Assembly: GCA_937991535.1 (NCBI GenBank)
Contig: CALKHN010000044.1
Span: 1-64,000 of the forward strand
Direction: 5' to 3'
Length of the DNA: 64,000 nucleotides
From: an uncultured Sphingobacteriales bacterium
Lineage (GTDB): Bacteria > Bacteroidota > Bacteroidia > Chitinophagales > Chitinophagaceae
Part shown: in pieces, positions 16,684-26,089 of the stretch
How the letters are laid out: each line of letters begins with the position of its first letter
How positions within the stretch are numbered: the first letter of the stretch is position 1
Translations under genes and position numbers: made by a program
Notes under the pieces: generated by a model
Databases searched by the model: none
Told to the model about the DNA's origin: nothing
The model's input: the letters and a program-made list of their open reading frames with translations, nothing else

Positions 16684-18336
16684 ATGAGAAAGTACCTCTT
16701 TACCCTGTTTTTATTTTTTTCGGCCGCAAAAATTGTTTTTGCTCAGCCGGCGCTGGCGCCCCTTCCTGAAACAAAATACAACCTGGTTGTAATTGCTCAC
16801 AGGGGCAATCACGTTACAGTTCCCGAAAACACACTTGAATCTGTAAAAGCGGCTATAAAAAGCGGCGCCGATTATGTAGAGATAGACCTGCGCACCACCA
16901 AAGACGGTCAGCTAGTTATTCATCACGACGCCACTGTTGACCGTATGACTAACGGCAGCGGTAATATCAATGAACTTACCCTTGCGGAAATCCAGCAACT
17001 GAGCGTTGCCGATAAGAATAAACCCACAAAAAAAAGATACCGTGTTCCAACTTTCAGCGATGTACTGAAAGCATGTAAAGGAAAGATCAACGTCTACCTC
17101 GATTTTAAAGATGCCAGTGTAACCGAAACCTACAGGCAGATCCAGGACGCCGGTATGGAAAAGCAGGTGGCGGTATACATCAACACCATACGCCAGTATA
17201 AAGAATGGAGAAAAACGGCTCCTGCCATTCCTTTAATTACCAGCGCCATTGGTGAAGTAAAAAATAAAGACCAGCTGGCTTTTTTCCTTGCACAGGGCTC
17301 TATTGAAGTGCTGGACAATATCAATGATTCGGAAATGGTAGCAACCGCCAACGACAACGGTGTAGCGGTATGGCTGGATGCCCAAAGCAATGATGAAGGA
17401 GCAGATGAGTGGAAGGAGGTTCTGCAAAAAGGTATACAGGGAATACAAACCGACAACCCGGAAGCCCTGATTGCTTATTTGAACAAAAATGGTTTGAGAA
17501 ATGGGTTGGGAAAGGACATCACCAAAGAAGATCCCTATGCGAAGTATAGAAGAAAAACCTACAGGGACTTAAAGAACATAAAATATGGCAATGCCCCCGG
17601 CGATGAAAACATGTTCGATGCTTACTTTCCCAAAGAGGTGCAGCCCAATGCCAGGGTTATTGTGTACATACATGGCGGCGGATGGACCGGCGGCGATAAG
17701 GAAGAGTTTCCCAAACAGTTAATTGAAGAATTGGTGGGCAAACGGGGTTACATAGTGGTTTCCATGAATTACCGTTTGGTGAAAGACGGCAACAACCGCT
17801 TTCCCGCGCAAATTGAGGATGTGAAGAAGGCGCTGGCATTCATTTCGAAAAATGCGAAGAAGTATGATTATAACGGCAATGAGTACGCGTTGATGGGCGG
17901 TAGCGCCGGTGGTCACCTGGCCATGCTGTATGCCTATGGTTATGATGACAAGAAACAGGTAAAAACGGTGATTGACCTCTGGGGTCCAACAGACCTTACA
18001 GACAAGGCGGTAAGGGCCGATGGCAGCGACGCGGATAGAACGGTAATCAATTTTTTGGGTGAAGCGGATGTAAACGCGCAGGTTACAAAAGATGCCAGCC
18101 CCGTTTATCATCTTACAAATGAAACGGCTGTGCCCACCATTTTATTTCATGGTGCTGAAGATCCGCTGGTGGATGTAAGCCAGGCTAAAAATCTTTATAA
18201 AAAACTGCAGGAATTTAATGTACCTGCGCAACTCGAAATCTATCCGGGCGAAAGGCATGGTGTGGGCCCGGCAGCGGCGATTGATGTATTTGCCAAGACT
18301 TTTTCATGGCTTGAAAAATATTATCCGGCAAAATAA
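16684..18336 (+). CDS. Glycerophosphodiester phosphodiesterase fused to alpha/beta-hydrolase esterase
   Basis: 550 residues with a signal peptide (cut near VFAQ). Residues about 35-270 are a GDPD domain: IAHRGNHVTVPENT, YVEIDLRTTKDG and VIHHDATVDR hold the catalytic His pair and metal-site Glu/Asp. Residues about 300-548 are a BD-FAE/esterase-lipase domain: HGGGWTGG (oxyanion hole, from H330), GGSAGG (Ser407), Asp493 and His525 complete a Ser-Asp-His triad. GDPD releases glycerol-3-phosphate from glycerophosphodiesters; an attached esterase could remove acyl groups from a phospholipid or another ester. The joint is frame-continuous with no sign of error. The coupling is unusual and suggests stepwise breakdown of a single substrate (inference). 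Confidence 0.88.
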   Translation: MRKYLFTLFLFFSAAKIVFAQPALAPLPETKYNLVVIAHRGNHVTVPENTLESVKAAIKSGADYVEIDLRTTKDGQLVIHHDATVDRMTNGSGNINELTLAEIQQLSVADKNKPTKKRYRVPTFSDVLKACKGKINVYLDFKDASVTETYRQIQDAGMEKQVAVYINTIRQYKEWRKTAPAIPLITSAIGEVKNKDQLAFFLAQGSIEVLDNINDSEMVATANDNGVAVWLDAQSNDEGADEWKEVLQKGIQGIQTDNPEALIAYLNKNGLRNGLGKDITKEDPYAKYRRKTYRDLKNIKYGNAPGDENMFDAYFPKEVQPNARVIVYIHGGGWTGGDKEEFPKQLIEELVGKRGYIVVSMNYRLVKDGNNRFPAQIEDVKKALAFISKNAKKYDYNGNEYALMGGSAGGHLAMLYAYGYDDKKQVKTVIDLWGPTDLTDKAVRADGSDADRTVINFLGEADVNAQVTKDASPVYHLTNETAVPTILFHGAEDPLVDVSQAKNLYKKLQEFNVPAQLEIYPGERHGVGPAAAIDVFAKTFSWLEKYYPAK

Positions 18337-18347
18337 AAACAACTGTT

Positions 18348-19460
18348 ATGAAAAAAACAATACTACTGGCAGGGTGGGTTATGCTTTATGGCTGTGCCGG
18401 CACTATAGCTGAAAGCGACGGTGGCAAAATAGAAAATGTAATTGTTATTACCACCGACGGTTTGCGTTGGCAGGAACTGTTCACGGGCATGGACAGCGTT
18501 ATAGCTGCCGATGGTCGTTTTAACCAGGGACGGTCCGACAGTTCAGCTATTTTTAAAAACTACTGGGATGCTGATGCATCCGAAAGAAGAAAAAAATTAC
18601 TTCCTTTTTTCTGGGACAGCATCTCGCAAAGAGGTCAGCTCTATGGCAACCGGCACTATAACAATAAGGTAGATGTTGCGAATCCTTACTGGTTCTCGTA
18701 CCCGGGCTATAATGAAATATTTACCGGTTATCCGGATACTGCAATCAATTCCAATGAGTATATAGCCAACCCGCATACAACGGTGCTGGAATACATCAAC
18801 CAACAGGAAGGGTTTAAAGGAAAGGTAGCGGCTTTTGGAGCATGGGCTGCCTTTGACCGCATACTCAATAAAGAAAGATGCGGATTCCCGGTAGTAGCGG
18901 CGTTTAGTGCTACGGGTGGCGATCATCCAACGCCGAAAGAACAATTGATCAATGCCATGCTTAAAAATTCATATAAACCATACGGACAGGGCGAATGTCT
19001 TGATGTGTTTACCCACTACGCTGCTATGGAGTATTTGAAGGAAAAAAAGCCGCGCGTACTTTTTATTGGCTATGGCGAGACCGATGAATGGGCGCATGCC
19101 GGGCAATATAAGGATTACTTAGATGCGGCAAAGCAGGTGGATACATGGATTAAGGAAATATGGGAGTATGTGCAAAGCACGCCTGGATATAAAAACAGAA
19201 CAGCAATTTTTATTACAACCGATCATGGCCGGGGAGATGGTATTAAAGAGCAGTGGACCGGTCACGGAAGCGGTGGTGTGGCCGATTCGCATGAAATGTG
19301 GATGGCTGTGATGGGACCGGGTATACCGGCTAAAGGAGAAGTAAATACAGCGATGCAGTTGTATCAGAAGCAGTGTGCACAAACCATTGCTTCGTTGCTT
19401 GGATTGCATTACCGGGCCAATCATCCGATAGCGGAAGAAGTAAAGGAAATTAAGAACTGA
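18348..19460 (+). CDS. Alkaline-phosphatase-superfamily lipoprotein, paralog 2
   Basis: 370 residues, a close paralog of the gene at 15576 along its whole length, including VITTDGLRWQELFTGMDS, WFSYPGYNEIFTGY, ETDEWAHAG and TTDHGRGD. In place of a cleavable signal it has a lipobox (LYGC), so it should be membrane-anchored while its paralog is soluble. It lies 11 bp after the GDPD-esterase fusion and is very likely cotranscribed. The pair probably arose by local duplication and then changed location in the envelope. Confidence 0.8.
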   Translation: MKKTILLAGWVMLYGCAGTIAESDGGKIENVIVITTDGLRWQELFTGMDSVIAADGRFNQGRSDSSAIFKNYWDADASERRKKLLPFFWDSISQRGQLYGNRHYNNKVDVANPYWFSYPGYNEIFTGYPDTAINSNEYIANPHTTVLEYINQQEGFKGKVAAFGAWAAFDRILNKERCGFPVVAAFSATGGDHPTPKEQLINAMLKNSYKPYGQGECLDVFTHYAAMEYLKEKKPRVLFIGYGETDEWAHAGQYKDYLDAAKQVDTWIKEIWEYVQSTPGYKNRTAIFITTDHGRGDGIKEQWTGHGSGGVADSHEMWMAVMGPGIPAKGEVNTAMQLYQKQCAQTIASLLGLHYRANHPIAEEVKEIKN

Positions 19461-19476
19461 TTATAATAGCTTATTC

Positions 19477-20775
19477 ATGAGGAAAGTTGATCGCCGGAAA
19501 AAAAGATTATCCCTGCATACCGGGCTTGTTATACTATCAGCTATTTTTTGCACTGGAGTACAGGCGCAAACAGCAGGAGTTAATCCCTTTCCGCCAACGC
19601 CTGACCCGGACAGGATTGTACTAAATGTAACACAGGATCCCTCCACATCAATAGCCGTTAACTGGCGTACATGCGATACCGTTAGAGAAGGGTTTCTGGA
19701 AATCATGCCCGTATCTTCGGATCCCCGCGCTGTTGCTAAAGCATTGCGGGAGCAGGCAAAAAGTGAAGCATTTCAGTTTCAGAACATTGCTGCCACTTAT
19801 CATTCGGTTACATTGGCTGGTCTTACGCCTAAAACATTATACATGTACAGGGTGGGGCAGGGCGCTCACTGGAGTGAATGGTTCCATACCAAAACGGCGG
19901 GAACGGTGGGAGATAAGCTTTCGTTTATATATCTGGGTGATGTGCAGTCTGGCATAAAAACATTATGGCCGCGGGTTATACGGGCCGCTTATGCTAAAAT
20001 GCCCGGTGCGAATTTGATGCTGTATGCCGGTGATATTGTAAACCGGGGCAACAACGATAATGAATGGGGCGAATTGTTTTACGGCGGCAGCTTTATACAC
20101 AGCAGCATACCGGGCATGCATTCTCCCGGAAATCATGAATATGCGCGCACCGGAGATACCCTGTCGGCTTTCTGGCGTCCGCAGTTTACGCTTCCCGAAA
20201 ATGGCCCTGAAGGTTTGAAAGAAACATGCTATTTCACCGATGTGCAGGGCATGCGGTTCATTTCTATCAATTCTTACCGGGTAGAAGAATCGGACGAAGA
20301 TCTCAGGAAGCAGAAACTATGGGTGGATTCCCTGTTGCGCAACAATCCCAACCAATGGACCGCTGTTGTTTTTCATCACCCCTTTTATTCTATACGTCCT
20401 ACCCGCGATAATGCGCGGATGCGCAGTACTTTTAAGCCCCTGTTCGACAAGTATAAAGTAGACATTGTTTTGCAGGGTCACGACCATGCGTATGCGAGAG
20501 GCATGCATAAAATACAGGGCGCAACCAAAGATGAAAAATCGGGAACCGTTTATATATTATCTGTAAGCGGACCAAAAATGTCATCAACCTTACAGGGAAA
20601 CTGGATGGATGTATCGGCTTCGTATACACAATTGTTCCAGTTGGTAACAGTTCAAGGCAATACATTGGGTTATAAATCATATACTGCCGCCGGAGAACTG
20701 TATGATTCGTTTGATCTTGTAAAACAAAAAGGGAAACCCAATAAGCTGGTAGAAAAGAAACCAAACAATAAATAA
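19477..20775 (+). CDS. Exported purple-acid-phosphatase-like metallophosphoesterase, paralog 1
   Basis: 432 residues with a signal peptide (ends GVQAQ). The N-terminal fibronectin-III-like PAP domain contains RIVLNVTQDPSTSIAVNW and YMYRVG. The metallophosphoesterase domain follows: YLGDVQ, LYAGDIVNRG, PGNHEY, VVFHHPFYS and LQGHDHAYARG, the full set of metal ligands. It should hydrolyse phosphomonoesters or phosphodiesters outside the cytoplasm. 16 bp after the preceding gene and 21 bp before a paralog. Confidence 0.88.
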   Translation: MRKVDRRKKRLSLHTGLVILSAIFCTGVQAQTAGVNPFPPTPDPDRIVLNVTQDPSTSIAVNWRTCDTVREGFLEIMPVSSDPRAVAKALREQAKSEAFQFQNIAATYHSVTLAGLTPKTLYMYRVGQGAHWSEWFHTKTAGTVGDKLSFIYLGDVQSGIKTLWPRVIRAAYAKMPGANLMLYAGDIVNRGNNDNEWGELFYGGSFIHSSIPGMHSPGNHEYARTGDTLSAFWRPQFTLPENGPEGLKETCYFTDVQGMRFISINSYRVEESDEDLRKQKLWVDSLLRNNPNQWTAVVFHHPFYSIRPTRDNARMRSTFKPLFDKYKVDIVLQGHDHAYARGMHKIQGATKDEKSGTVYILSVSGPKMSSTLQGNWMDVSASYTQLFQLVTVQGNTLGYKSYTAAGELYDSFDLVKQKGKPNKLVEKKPNNK

Positions 20776-20796
20776 TTGGGACGATCTTCATAATTT

Positions 20797-22098
20797 ATGC
20801 ACTCACAATCCTATATGATGTACACAAAAAACAATCCTGCTATTTTTCTGAAGCTGATCGCATGTATAATGATGCTGATGGCTGCCCAGGTACGATCCCA
20901 ACAGTTTAATCCGTATCCCCCCGCTCCGTATCCCGACAGGATTGTGCTGAATGTAACGCAGGACCCGTCTACGTCGCTGGCCGTGAACTGGCGCACACAC
21001 GACAGCATTACTGCGGGATCTGCTGAAATTATGATTGTTGTATCCAATCCAACCAATGCAACAAAGGCCAACGGCATAAAAGCCAAAACAGAAACCGTAA
21101 CACACGATGGAATAGTAGCCAATTATCATTCGGCAGTATTCGCAGGATTACAGCCCAATACACTTTATATGTATCGCGTAGGGCAGGGCAATTACTGGAG
21201 TGAATGGTTCCATGTTAGAACGGCGGGCAAACCCGGCGATAAGCTTTCTTTTATTTACCTGGGAGATGTACAGCAGGGAATGAGAACGTTTTGGCCCAGG
21301 GTGATCCGTGAAGCATATGTGAAGATGCCGGATGCTAAGCTGATCCTGTATGCAGGCGATATTGTTAACAGGGGCCGCAATGACCATGAGTGGGGTGAAT
21401 TGTTTTACGGAGGCGGCTTTATTCATAGTACCATACCTGGAATGATGTCGCCCGGAAATCATGAGCATGCCGATAATGCCGCGGGCATAAATGAAATAAC
21501 TTCTTTGTGGCGGCCGCAATTTACTTTGCCCGAAAATGGACCTGAAGGCCTGGAAGAAACCTGTTACTATTCCGATGTACAGGGGGTGCGTTTTATATCC
21601 CTGAACTCACAGGCAATCTGGTTCGGTGGCGGGGGAATGCAAAAACAAACCGAATGGCTTGAAAATATTTTAACCAATAATCCCAACCGCTGGACCTGCG
21701 TGGTATTTCATCACCCCGTATATTCGGTAAAGGCCAACCGCGATAATGAAAACCTCAGGGAAAAGTTTCAGCCTATATTCAACAAATACAAAGTTGATCT
21801 TGTGCTGCAGGGGCATGACCACGCATATGGAAGGGGCATGCAGAAAATTCCTATGCCCCGAACAAAAGATACTTCGCCCACCATGTATGTGGTGTCGATG
21901 AGCGGATCGAAAATGTATGCAAATGACCAGCCCGCATGGGCCGATAAAAGTGGCGGCTACCTCCAGTTGTACCAGTTGATCACGGTAGATGGCAATACGC
22001 TCTCTTACCGTTCGTATACCGCAACGGGAGAGTTGTTTGATGCGTTTGACCTTGCAAAAAGAAAAGGGAAAAACAATCTGGTTAAAAATCTGAAATAA
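20797..22098 (+). CDS. Exported purple-acid-phosphatase-like metallophosphoesterase, paralog 2
   Basis: 433 residues, clearly homologous to the previous gene end to end (RIVLNVTQDPSTSLAVNWRT, LYAGDIVNRGRNDHEWGEL, LQGHDHAYGRGM). All metal-binding motifs are kept. Signal peptide present; the start is ATG at 20797, or one of two ATGs at 20815/20818, which would give a more compact signal. Most differences lie in the loop between PGNHEH and the HHP motif, suggesting a changed substrate pocket. Tandem duplication is the likely origin. Confidence 0.88.
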   Translation: MHSQSYMMYTKNNPAIFLKLIACIMMLMAAQVRSQQFNPYPPAPYPDRIVLNVTQDPSTSLAVNWRTHDSITAGSAEIMIVVSNPTNATKANGIKAKTETVTHDGIVANYHSAVFAGLQPNTLYMYRVGQGNYWSEWFHVRTAGKPGDKLSFIYLGDVQQGMRTFWPRVIREAYVKMPDAKLILYAGDIVNRGRNDHEWGELFYGGGFIHSTIPGMMSPGNHEHADNAAGINEITSLWRPQFTLPENGPEGLEETCYYSDVQGVRFISLNSQAIWFGGGGMQKQTEWLENILTNNPNRWTCVVFHHPVYSVKANRDNENLREKFQPIFNKYKVDLVLQGHDHAYGRGMQKIPMPRTKDTSPTMYVVSMSGSKMYANDQPAWADKSGGYLQLYQLITVDGNTLSYRSYTATGELFDAFDLAKRKGKNNLVKNLK

Positions 22099-22210
22099 TT
22101 GTTTAATGATTGGTTAATATAAAATGGATATAACTTAAAAATCATATCCTTTCGGTTAAATCACTTTAATTTGCCTGATAAAATTGTATTTGCGAAACTA
22201 AATATTAGTA

Positions 22211-23869
22211 ATGATGAAGTTTAAATGTTTTATCCTCGGTTTGGCAATGGTATCATTTGTATGTACGGTGAATGCTCAAACTATCGCACGGAATGCTGCT
22301 CCCGCATCTTCGCAACCCAAAATAATAGTGGGCATGATGGTAGACCAGATGCGCTGGGATCATTTATACCGTTTTCAGAACCGTTATACGGATGGCGGAT
22401 TTAAAAGATTACTGAGAGAAGGGTTTTCCTGTGAGAACACAATGATTGATTATTCACCTACCGTTACAGGTTGTGGTCATGCTTCTGTATATACGGGAAC
22501 TTCGCCCGCCGTACACGGTATTGTAGGCAACAACTGGTACGAACGTTCTCTCGGAAAAGAGATCGGTTGTGTGGATGACGAATCGGTTAACCTGGTAGGG
22601 GCAGTGGAGAGCGAAACCGCTCAGTCGCCCCACAACAACCTGACCACCACTATTACCGACCAGTTGCGTATTGCATCTAACTTCCAAAGCAAAACCGTAG
22701 GTGTTGCTATTAAAGACAGGGGTTCTATTTTACCTGCGGGACATGCGGCCACTGCGGCATTCTGGTACAATGGTAAGGATGGGCATTTTGTTACCAGTAC
22801 ATATTATATGAAGGAACTGCCGGAGTGGGCCAAAAGATTCAATGATAAAAAGGTGGTGGACACTTATTATAAAAACGACTGGAATACGCTTTATCCGATC
22901 AATACCTACACGCAGAGCACAGGAGATGATAAATCATATGAGAACACTGCTAACGGAGATGCGAAACCTGTTTTTCCACACAACCTGAAACAGTTCATTG
23001 GTAAAAATTATGGCGCGGTGCGCACAACGCCTTATGGCAATACGCTTACCTTCGACTTTGCCAAAGCCGCAATTGAAGGATATAACCTGGGTGGCGGGAA
23101 GTTCACCGATTTTTTAGCAGTGAGCTTTTCAAGCCCTGATGCACTTGGGCATACCTACGGCCCCAATTCGATAGAAATTGAAGACAACTATCTTCGCCTG
23201 GACAAAGAACTCGCCGATTTCTTTACCTACCTGGATAAAAGATTTGGCAAAGGCAATTACCTCTATTTTATTACCGCCGATCACGGTGTATCCGAGTCAC
23301 CCGGCTATTACCTGGAAAACAAAATGCCTTCAGGGGCAATTGCTGACAAAGATTTTTCCACTTCACTTACAGACGGATTGAAGCAAAAATTTGGAGTAGA
23401 AAAACCCGTTTTATCATTTACGAATTACCAGTTGTACATGAACTGGGAAGAATTTGATAAAAAGGGAATCAGTCGCAACGATGTAGGCCGAACCATAAAA
23501 GAAATTTTATTGAAAGTGCCGGGTATTGCCAATGTGCTGGAAAGTGAGGCGCTGGGTACAGCCCCCATTCCCGACCATATAAAAGCAATGCTCATCAAAG
23601 GGTATTATGTAAAACGCAGCGGCGACTTTATGGTTATTCCTCAGCCCACATGGAAGGGCGGGAGTATTAAAGGTGCAACACATGGTACATGGTATCCTTA
23701 CGACGCACATATCCCGCTGGTGTGGATGGGATGGAAAATTAAGCCTGGTTATACCAATCGTGTAACGGCAATGACAGATATTGCTCCCACATTAGCCGCA
23801 TTGCTGCATATACAGATGCCGAGTGGCGCCATTGGCGAACCCATTACAGAAGTAACAGGAGGAAGGTAA
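22211..23869 (+). CDS. pafA: PafA-type alkaline phosphatase
   Basis: 552 residues with a signal peptide (ends NAQT). Residues diagnostic of PafA are present in order: MMVDQMRWD (D45), PTVTGCGH (nucleophile T86), GNNWYE (N107), and AIKDRGS (K168, R170), the Lys/Arg pair specific to PafA phosphomonoesterases. Later come SSPDALGHTYGP, TADHGV and THGTWYPYD with the second-metal ligands. The enzyme releases phosphate from many phosphomonoesters in the periplasm and is a common Bacteroidota phosphatase not strictly controlled by phosphate level. It lies 112 bp after the previous gene and may have its own promoter. Confidence 0.92.
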   Translation: MMKFKCFILGLAMVSFVCTVNAQTIARNAAPASSQPKIIVGMMVDQMRWDHLYRFQNRYTDGGFKRLLREGFSCENTMIDYSPTVTGCGHASVYTGTSPAVHGIVGNNWYERSLGKEIGCVDDESVNLVGAVESETAQSPHNNLTTTITDQLRIASNFQSKTVGVAIKDRGSILPAGHAATAAFWYNGKDGHFVTSTYYMKELPEWAKRFNDKKVVDTYYKNDWNTLYPINTYTQSTGDDKSYENTANGDAKPVFPHNLKQFIGKNYGAVRTTPYGNTLTFDFAKAAIEGYNLGGGKFTDFLAVSFSSPDALGHTYGPNSIEIEDNYLRLDKELADFFTYLDKRFGKGNYLYFITADHGVSESPGYYLENKMPSGAIADKDFSTSLTDGLKQKFGVEKPVLSFTNYQLYMNWEEFDKKGISRNDVGRTIKEILLKVPGIANVLESEALGTAPIPDHIKAMLIKGYYVKRSGDFMVIPQPTWKGGSIKGATHGTWYPYDAHIPLVWMGWKIKPGYTNRVTAMTDIAPTLAALLHIQMPSGAIGEPITEVTGGR

Positions 23870-23895
23870 TGCAGCGCTGAATGAATGATCCGCTG

Positions 23896-23944
23896 AGCCC
23901 GAAATTTAAGATTCGAATGCCGAAATTCAAATTTCGGGCTTTTA
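23896..23944 (+). terminator. Probable terminator after pafA
   Basis: AGCCCGAAATTT (23896-23907) and AAATTTCGGGCT (23929-23940) form a perfect 12-bp stem with a 21-nt loop, followed by TTTT. It lies between pafA and the next gene, so the GDPD gene at 23960 may be transcribed on its own or by readthrough. Confidence 0.6.
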
Positions 23945-23959
23945 AATAATCTTAAAAGC

Positions 23960-24820
23960 ATGTATCACAAACGCATAATATTATCGTTCACTGTACTGTT
24001 CCTTACAATTGTTGCCGCGGCACAATCCAACCTCGACAGCATTCTCAATGATTTTTACAATCGTCCGGACAGGATACTGGTAGCAGCGCACAGGGCGGCG
24101 CATGCCGTTTACCCCGAAAATTCGATTGCTGCCATGAAAGAAGCCATACGGCTTGGTGTTGATATTATTGAAACGGATATAAGGGAAACAAAAGATGGCG
24201 TGCTGATCATTATGCACGATAAGACCATTGACCGCACCACTTCAGGCAAAGGCCTGGTGGCTGAAAAGACCTATGCTGAGCTGCAGCAGGTTTTTCTTTT
24301 GCATAATGGTAAACCTACTTCGGAAAAAATTCCAACCTTTAAAGAAGTGCTCGAACTGGTGAAAGGAAAAGTGATGCTTGATATTGACTATAAGGCTGAG
24401 GGGAAAAGAGCCGCGAAATCTACTGCCAAACTGCTGAGAAAAACTAAAATGGAAAAACAATCATTGTTTTTTTTGTATGATTATAAGGATGCGCCAGCCC
24501 TGCGCAGGATGAATAAAAAGATTCAGTTCATGACCCGTGCCTACAGCAGGGAAGATGTGGATGGTATATTTAACCAGGGTATAAAAGTACCCGTGATACA
24601 TGCCGACGACAAATTTTACTCCGACTCCCTGATGGGCGTTATCCGCGGCAAAGGCATAAGGCTTTGGATGAATGCCTTAGGAAAATATGAGAAGCTGGAA
24701 AAAGAGAAAAAGGATACCGGTTTTGATGCTTTGCTGCGTATGCACCATACCAACATTGTACAAACAGATATGGTTGAAGAACTGATAGCCTATCTGAGGT
24801 TAAAAGGTTTGCATCGGTGA
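23960..24820 (+). CDS. Exported glycerophosphodiester phosphodiesterase
   Basis: 286 residues with a signal peptide (TIVAAAQS). The GDPD core is complete: VAAHRAAHAVYPENS, IIETDIRETKDGVLIIMHD (in part: ETDIRETKDG, IMHDKTIDR) and MLDIDYKAEG. In the first motif HRG is replaced by HRA. It shares the domain type of the fusion at 16684 but lacks the esterase. It probably yields glycerol-3-phosphate and an alcohol from lipid head-group diesters in the periplasm. Last gene of the phosphorus-scavenging run. Confidence 0.88.
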   Translation: MYHKRIILSFTVLFLTIVAAAQSNLDSILNDFYNRPDRILVAAHRAAHAVYPENSIAAMKEAIRLGVDIIETDIRETKDGVLIIMHDKTIDRTTSGKGLVAEKTYAELQQVFLLHNGKPTSEKIPTFKEVLELVKGKVMLDIDYKAEGKRAAKSTAKLLRKTKMEKQSLFFLYDYKDAPALRRMNKKIQFMTRAYSREDVDGIFNQGIKVPVIHADDKFYSDSLMGVIRGKGIRLWMNALGKYEKLEKEKKDTGFDALLRMHHTNIVQTDMVEELIAYLRLKGLHR

Positions 24821-24829
24821 TAAAATGCA

Positions 24830-24864
24830 GCGGTCGGCACGCAACGCAAGGAGCGTCAGACCGC
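24830..24864. repeat. Dispersed palindromic repeat (GCGGTC family), copy 3
   Basis: GCGGTC (24830-24835) pairs with GACCGC (24859-24864), with an inner ACGC...GCGT pair. It sits between convergent genes. Confidence 0.65.
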
Positions 24865-24904
24865 GGATTATAAATCATAAAATCACATCACAAATCTAAA
24901 ATTT

Positions 24905-26023
24905 CTATCCGCATCCAAAAGTAAATATCCCGTGCAGGCTTGCTGTATGAAAATCGCGCCACACGCGGTTGATCTCCGAATTGGGGTCGGCTGCTGCCAT
25001 CCCGCAATAGGGGTAAAGTTCATCTATAGAACTGCGCGATAATTTAGCGAGTGCCCTGCATGCTGCTCCCAGGGTATTGAGGGAAGAAGCGCTCCATTTT
25101 TTTTCTCCATAACCGGCCTGCCATGTTTTTTCCAGTACATCATAAAAAAGCTGCCGGGCATCTTCCAGTTTACTTTGGGTTCTTGCCAGTGTTTCCAGCA
25201 TTTCGCAGGCTTCGTTTATTTCATATCCATGTCGTTTAATGCGGTCTTCAAACAATACTTTGCAGAGGTCCATAAAATGAAAAGCCATACCCGAATAATT
25301 GGCAGCAAGTGTAATTTCTGCAAAGGATAGAAAAGGAAAATAAAAAACCGGGTCTGGTAAAACAGCATGTTCCCTGTCAATAATAAAACATCTTTCTTCT
25401 GTTACCTCCAGTGCTTTAACACTGAAAGCCTGGCTTGCAGTAGCTTTCATACCTGTGGTATTCCAGTCGTTGTGTATGGTAACTTCAGCTCTTTTGAAAA
25501 TAAAAGACCGGGTAACCGGAGTGCCGTCTTTTTCCAGAACAGGTTTACCATTTTTTTCCACCAGGCAATTGGCGGTAAACGCTGTGGCATGCGGAGCGCC
25601 TGTTGCATATTTCCAATAGCCGCTAACCACGTAGCCATTTTCGGTAACCGCGGCCTTTCCTGAAGCAGCGCCACTACCAGCAAGGCACACACGATGATCT
25701 GAAAAAAAAGAAGAAGCAACTTTTTCATTCAGGAATCCGGAAAACCAGTTGGCACCACTGCACAGTGTTACCGTCCAGCCCAGGCTGCCGTCAGCCCGGG
25801 CCAGTGCTTCCTGCAAACGCACCGCTTCGGGTAGCCGCATTTCCAATCCACCCATAGATCGGGGCACAAATAAGTTGAACCAGTTTTGTTCAAAAATTAA
25901 ATCCAATTGTTCAGGGTGCACTTGCCCCATTTGTTCTGCCGCTGCAGCATAATGCCTGATCGTATTAACAGATTCCGCAGCCAATAGCTGCGAACAAATT
26001 TTGCCGGTAACCATATATTGCAT
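24905..26023 (-). CDS. Acyl-CoA-dehydrogenase-like flavoprotein
   Basis: 372 residues, no signal peptide. The order of segments fits the acyl-CoA dehydrogenase fold in its monooxygenase-like branch (DszC/HpaA type): LFVPRSMGGLEM and LARADGSLGW near the start, LAGSGAASGKAAVTENG and VSGYWKYATGAPHA in the beta domain, then a helical C-terminal half ending RVWRDFHTASLHG, where H is typical of the monooxygenase-like group. The substrate is unknown. It is divergent from the amidohydrolase at 26090, with 66 bp between the two starts. Confidence 0.75.
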   Translation of the reverse strand: MQYMVTGKICSQLLAAESVNTIRHYAAAAEQMGQVHPEQLDLIFEQNWFNLFVPRSMGGLEMRLPEAVRLQEALARADGSLGWTVTLCSGANWFSGFLNEKVASSFFSDHRVCLAGSGAASGKAAVTENGYVVSGYWKYATGAPHATAFTANCLVEKNGKPVLEKDGTPVTRSFIFKRAEVTIHNDWNTTGMKATASQAFSVKALEVTEERCFIIDREHAVLPDPVFYFPFLSFAEITLAANYSGMAFHFMDLCKVLFEDRIKRHGYEINEACEMLETLARTQSKLEDARQLFYDVLEKTWQAGYGEKKWSASSLNTLGAACRALAKLSRSSIDELYPYCGMAAADPNSEINRVWRDFHTASLHGIFTFGCG

Positions 26024-26089
26024 TCAAAGTTAGATACCCTGCGCCAACTGGTGAAAAAATCTTATTTTCAGAATATAAAAAGACATTGC

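Noticed and set aside
22141..22211. Promoter TTTG/TGTATTTG before pafA
   Set aside because: The spacing between the two boxes is only about 11 bp, too short for the Bacteroidota consensus.
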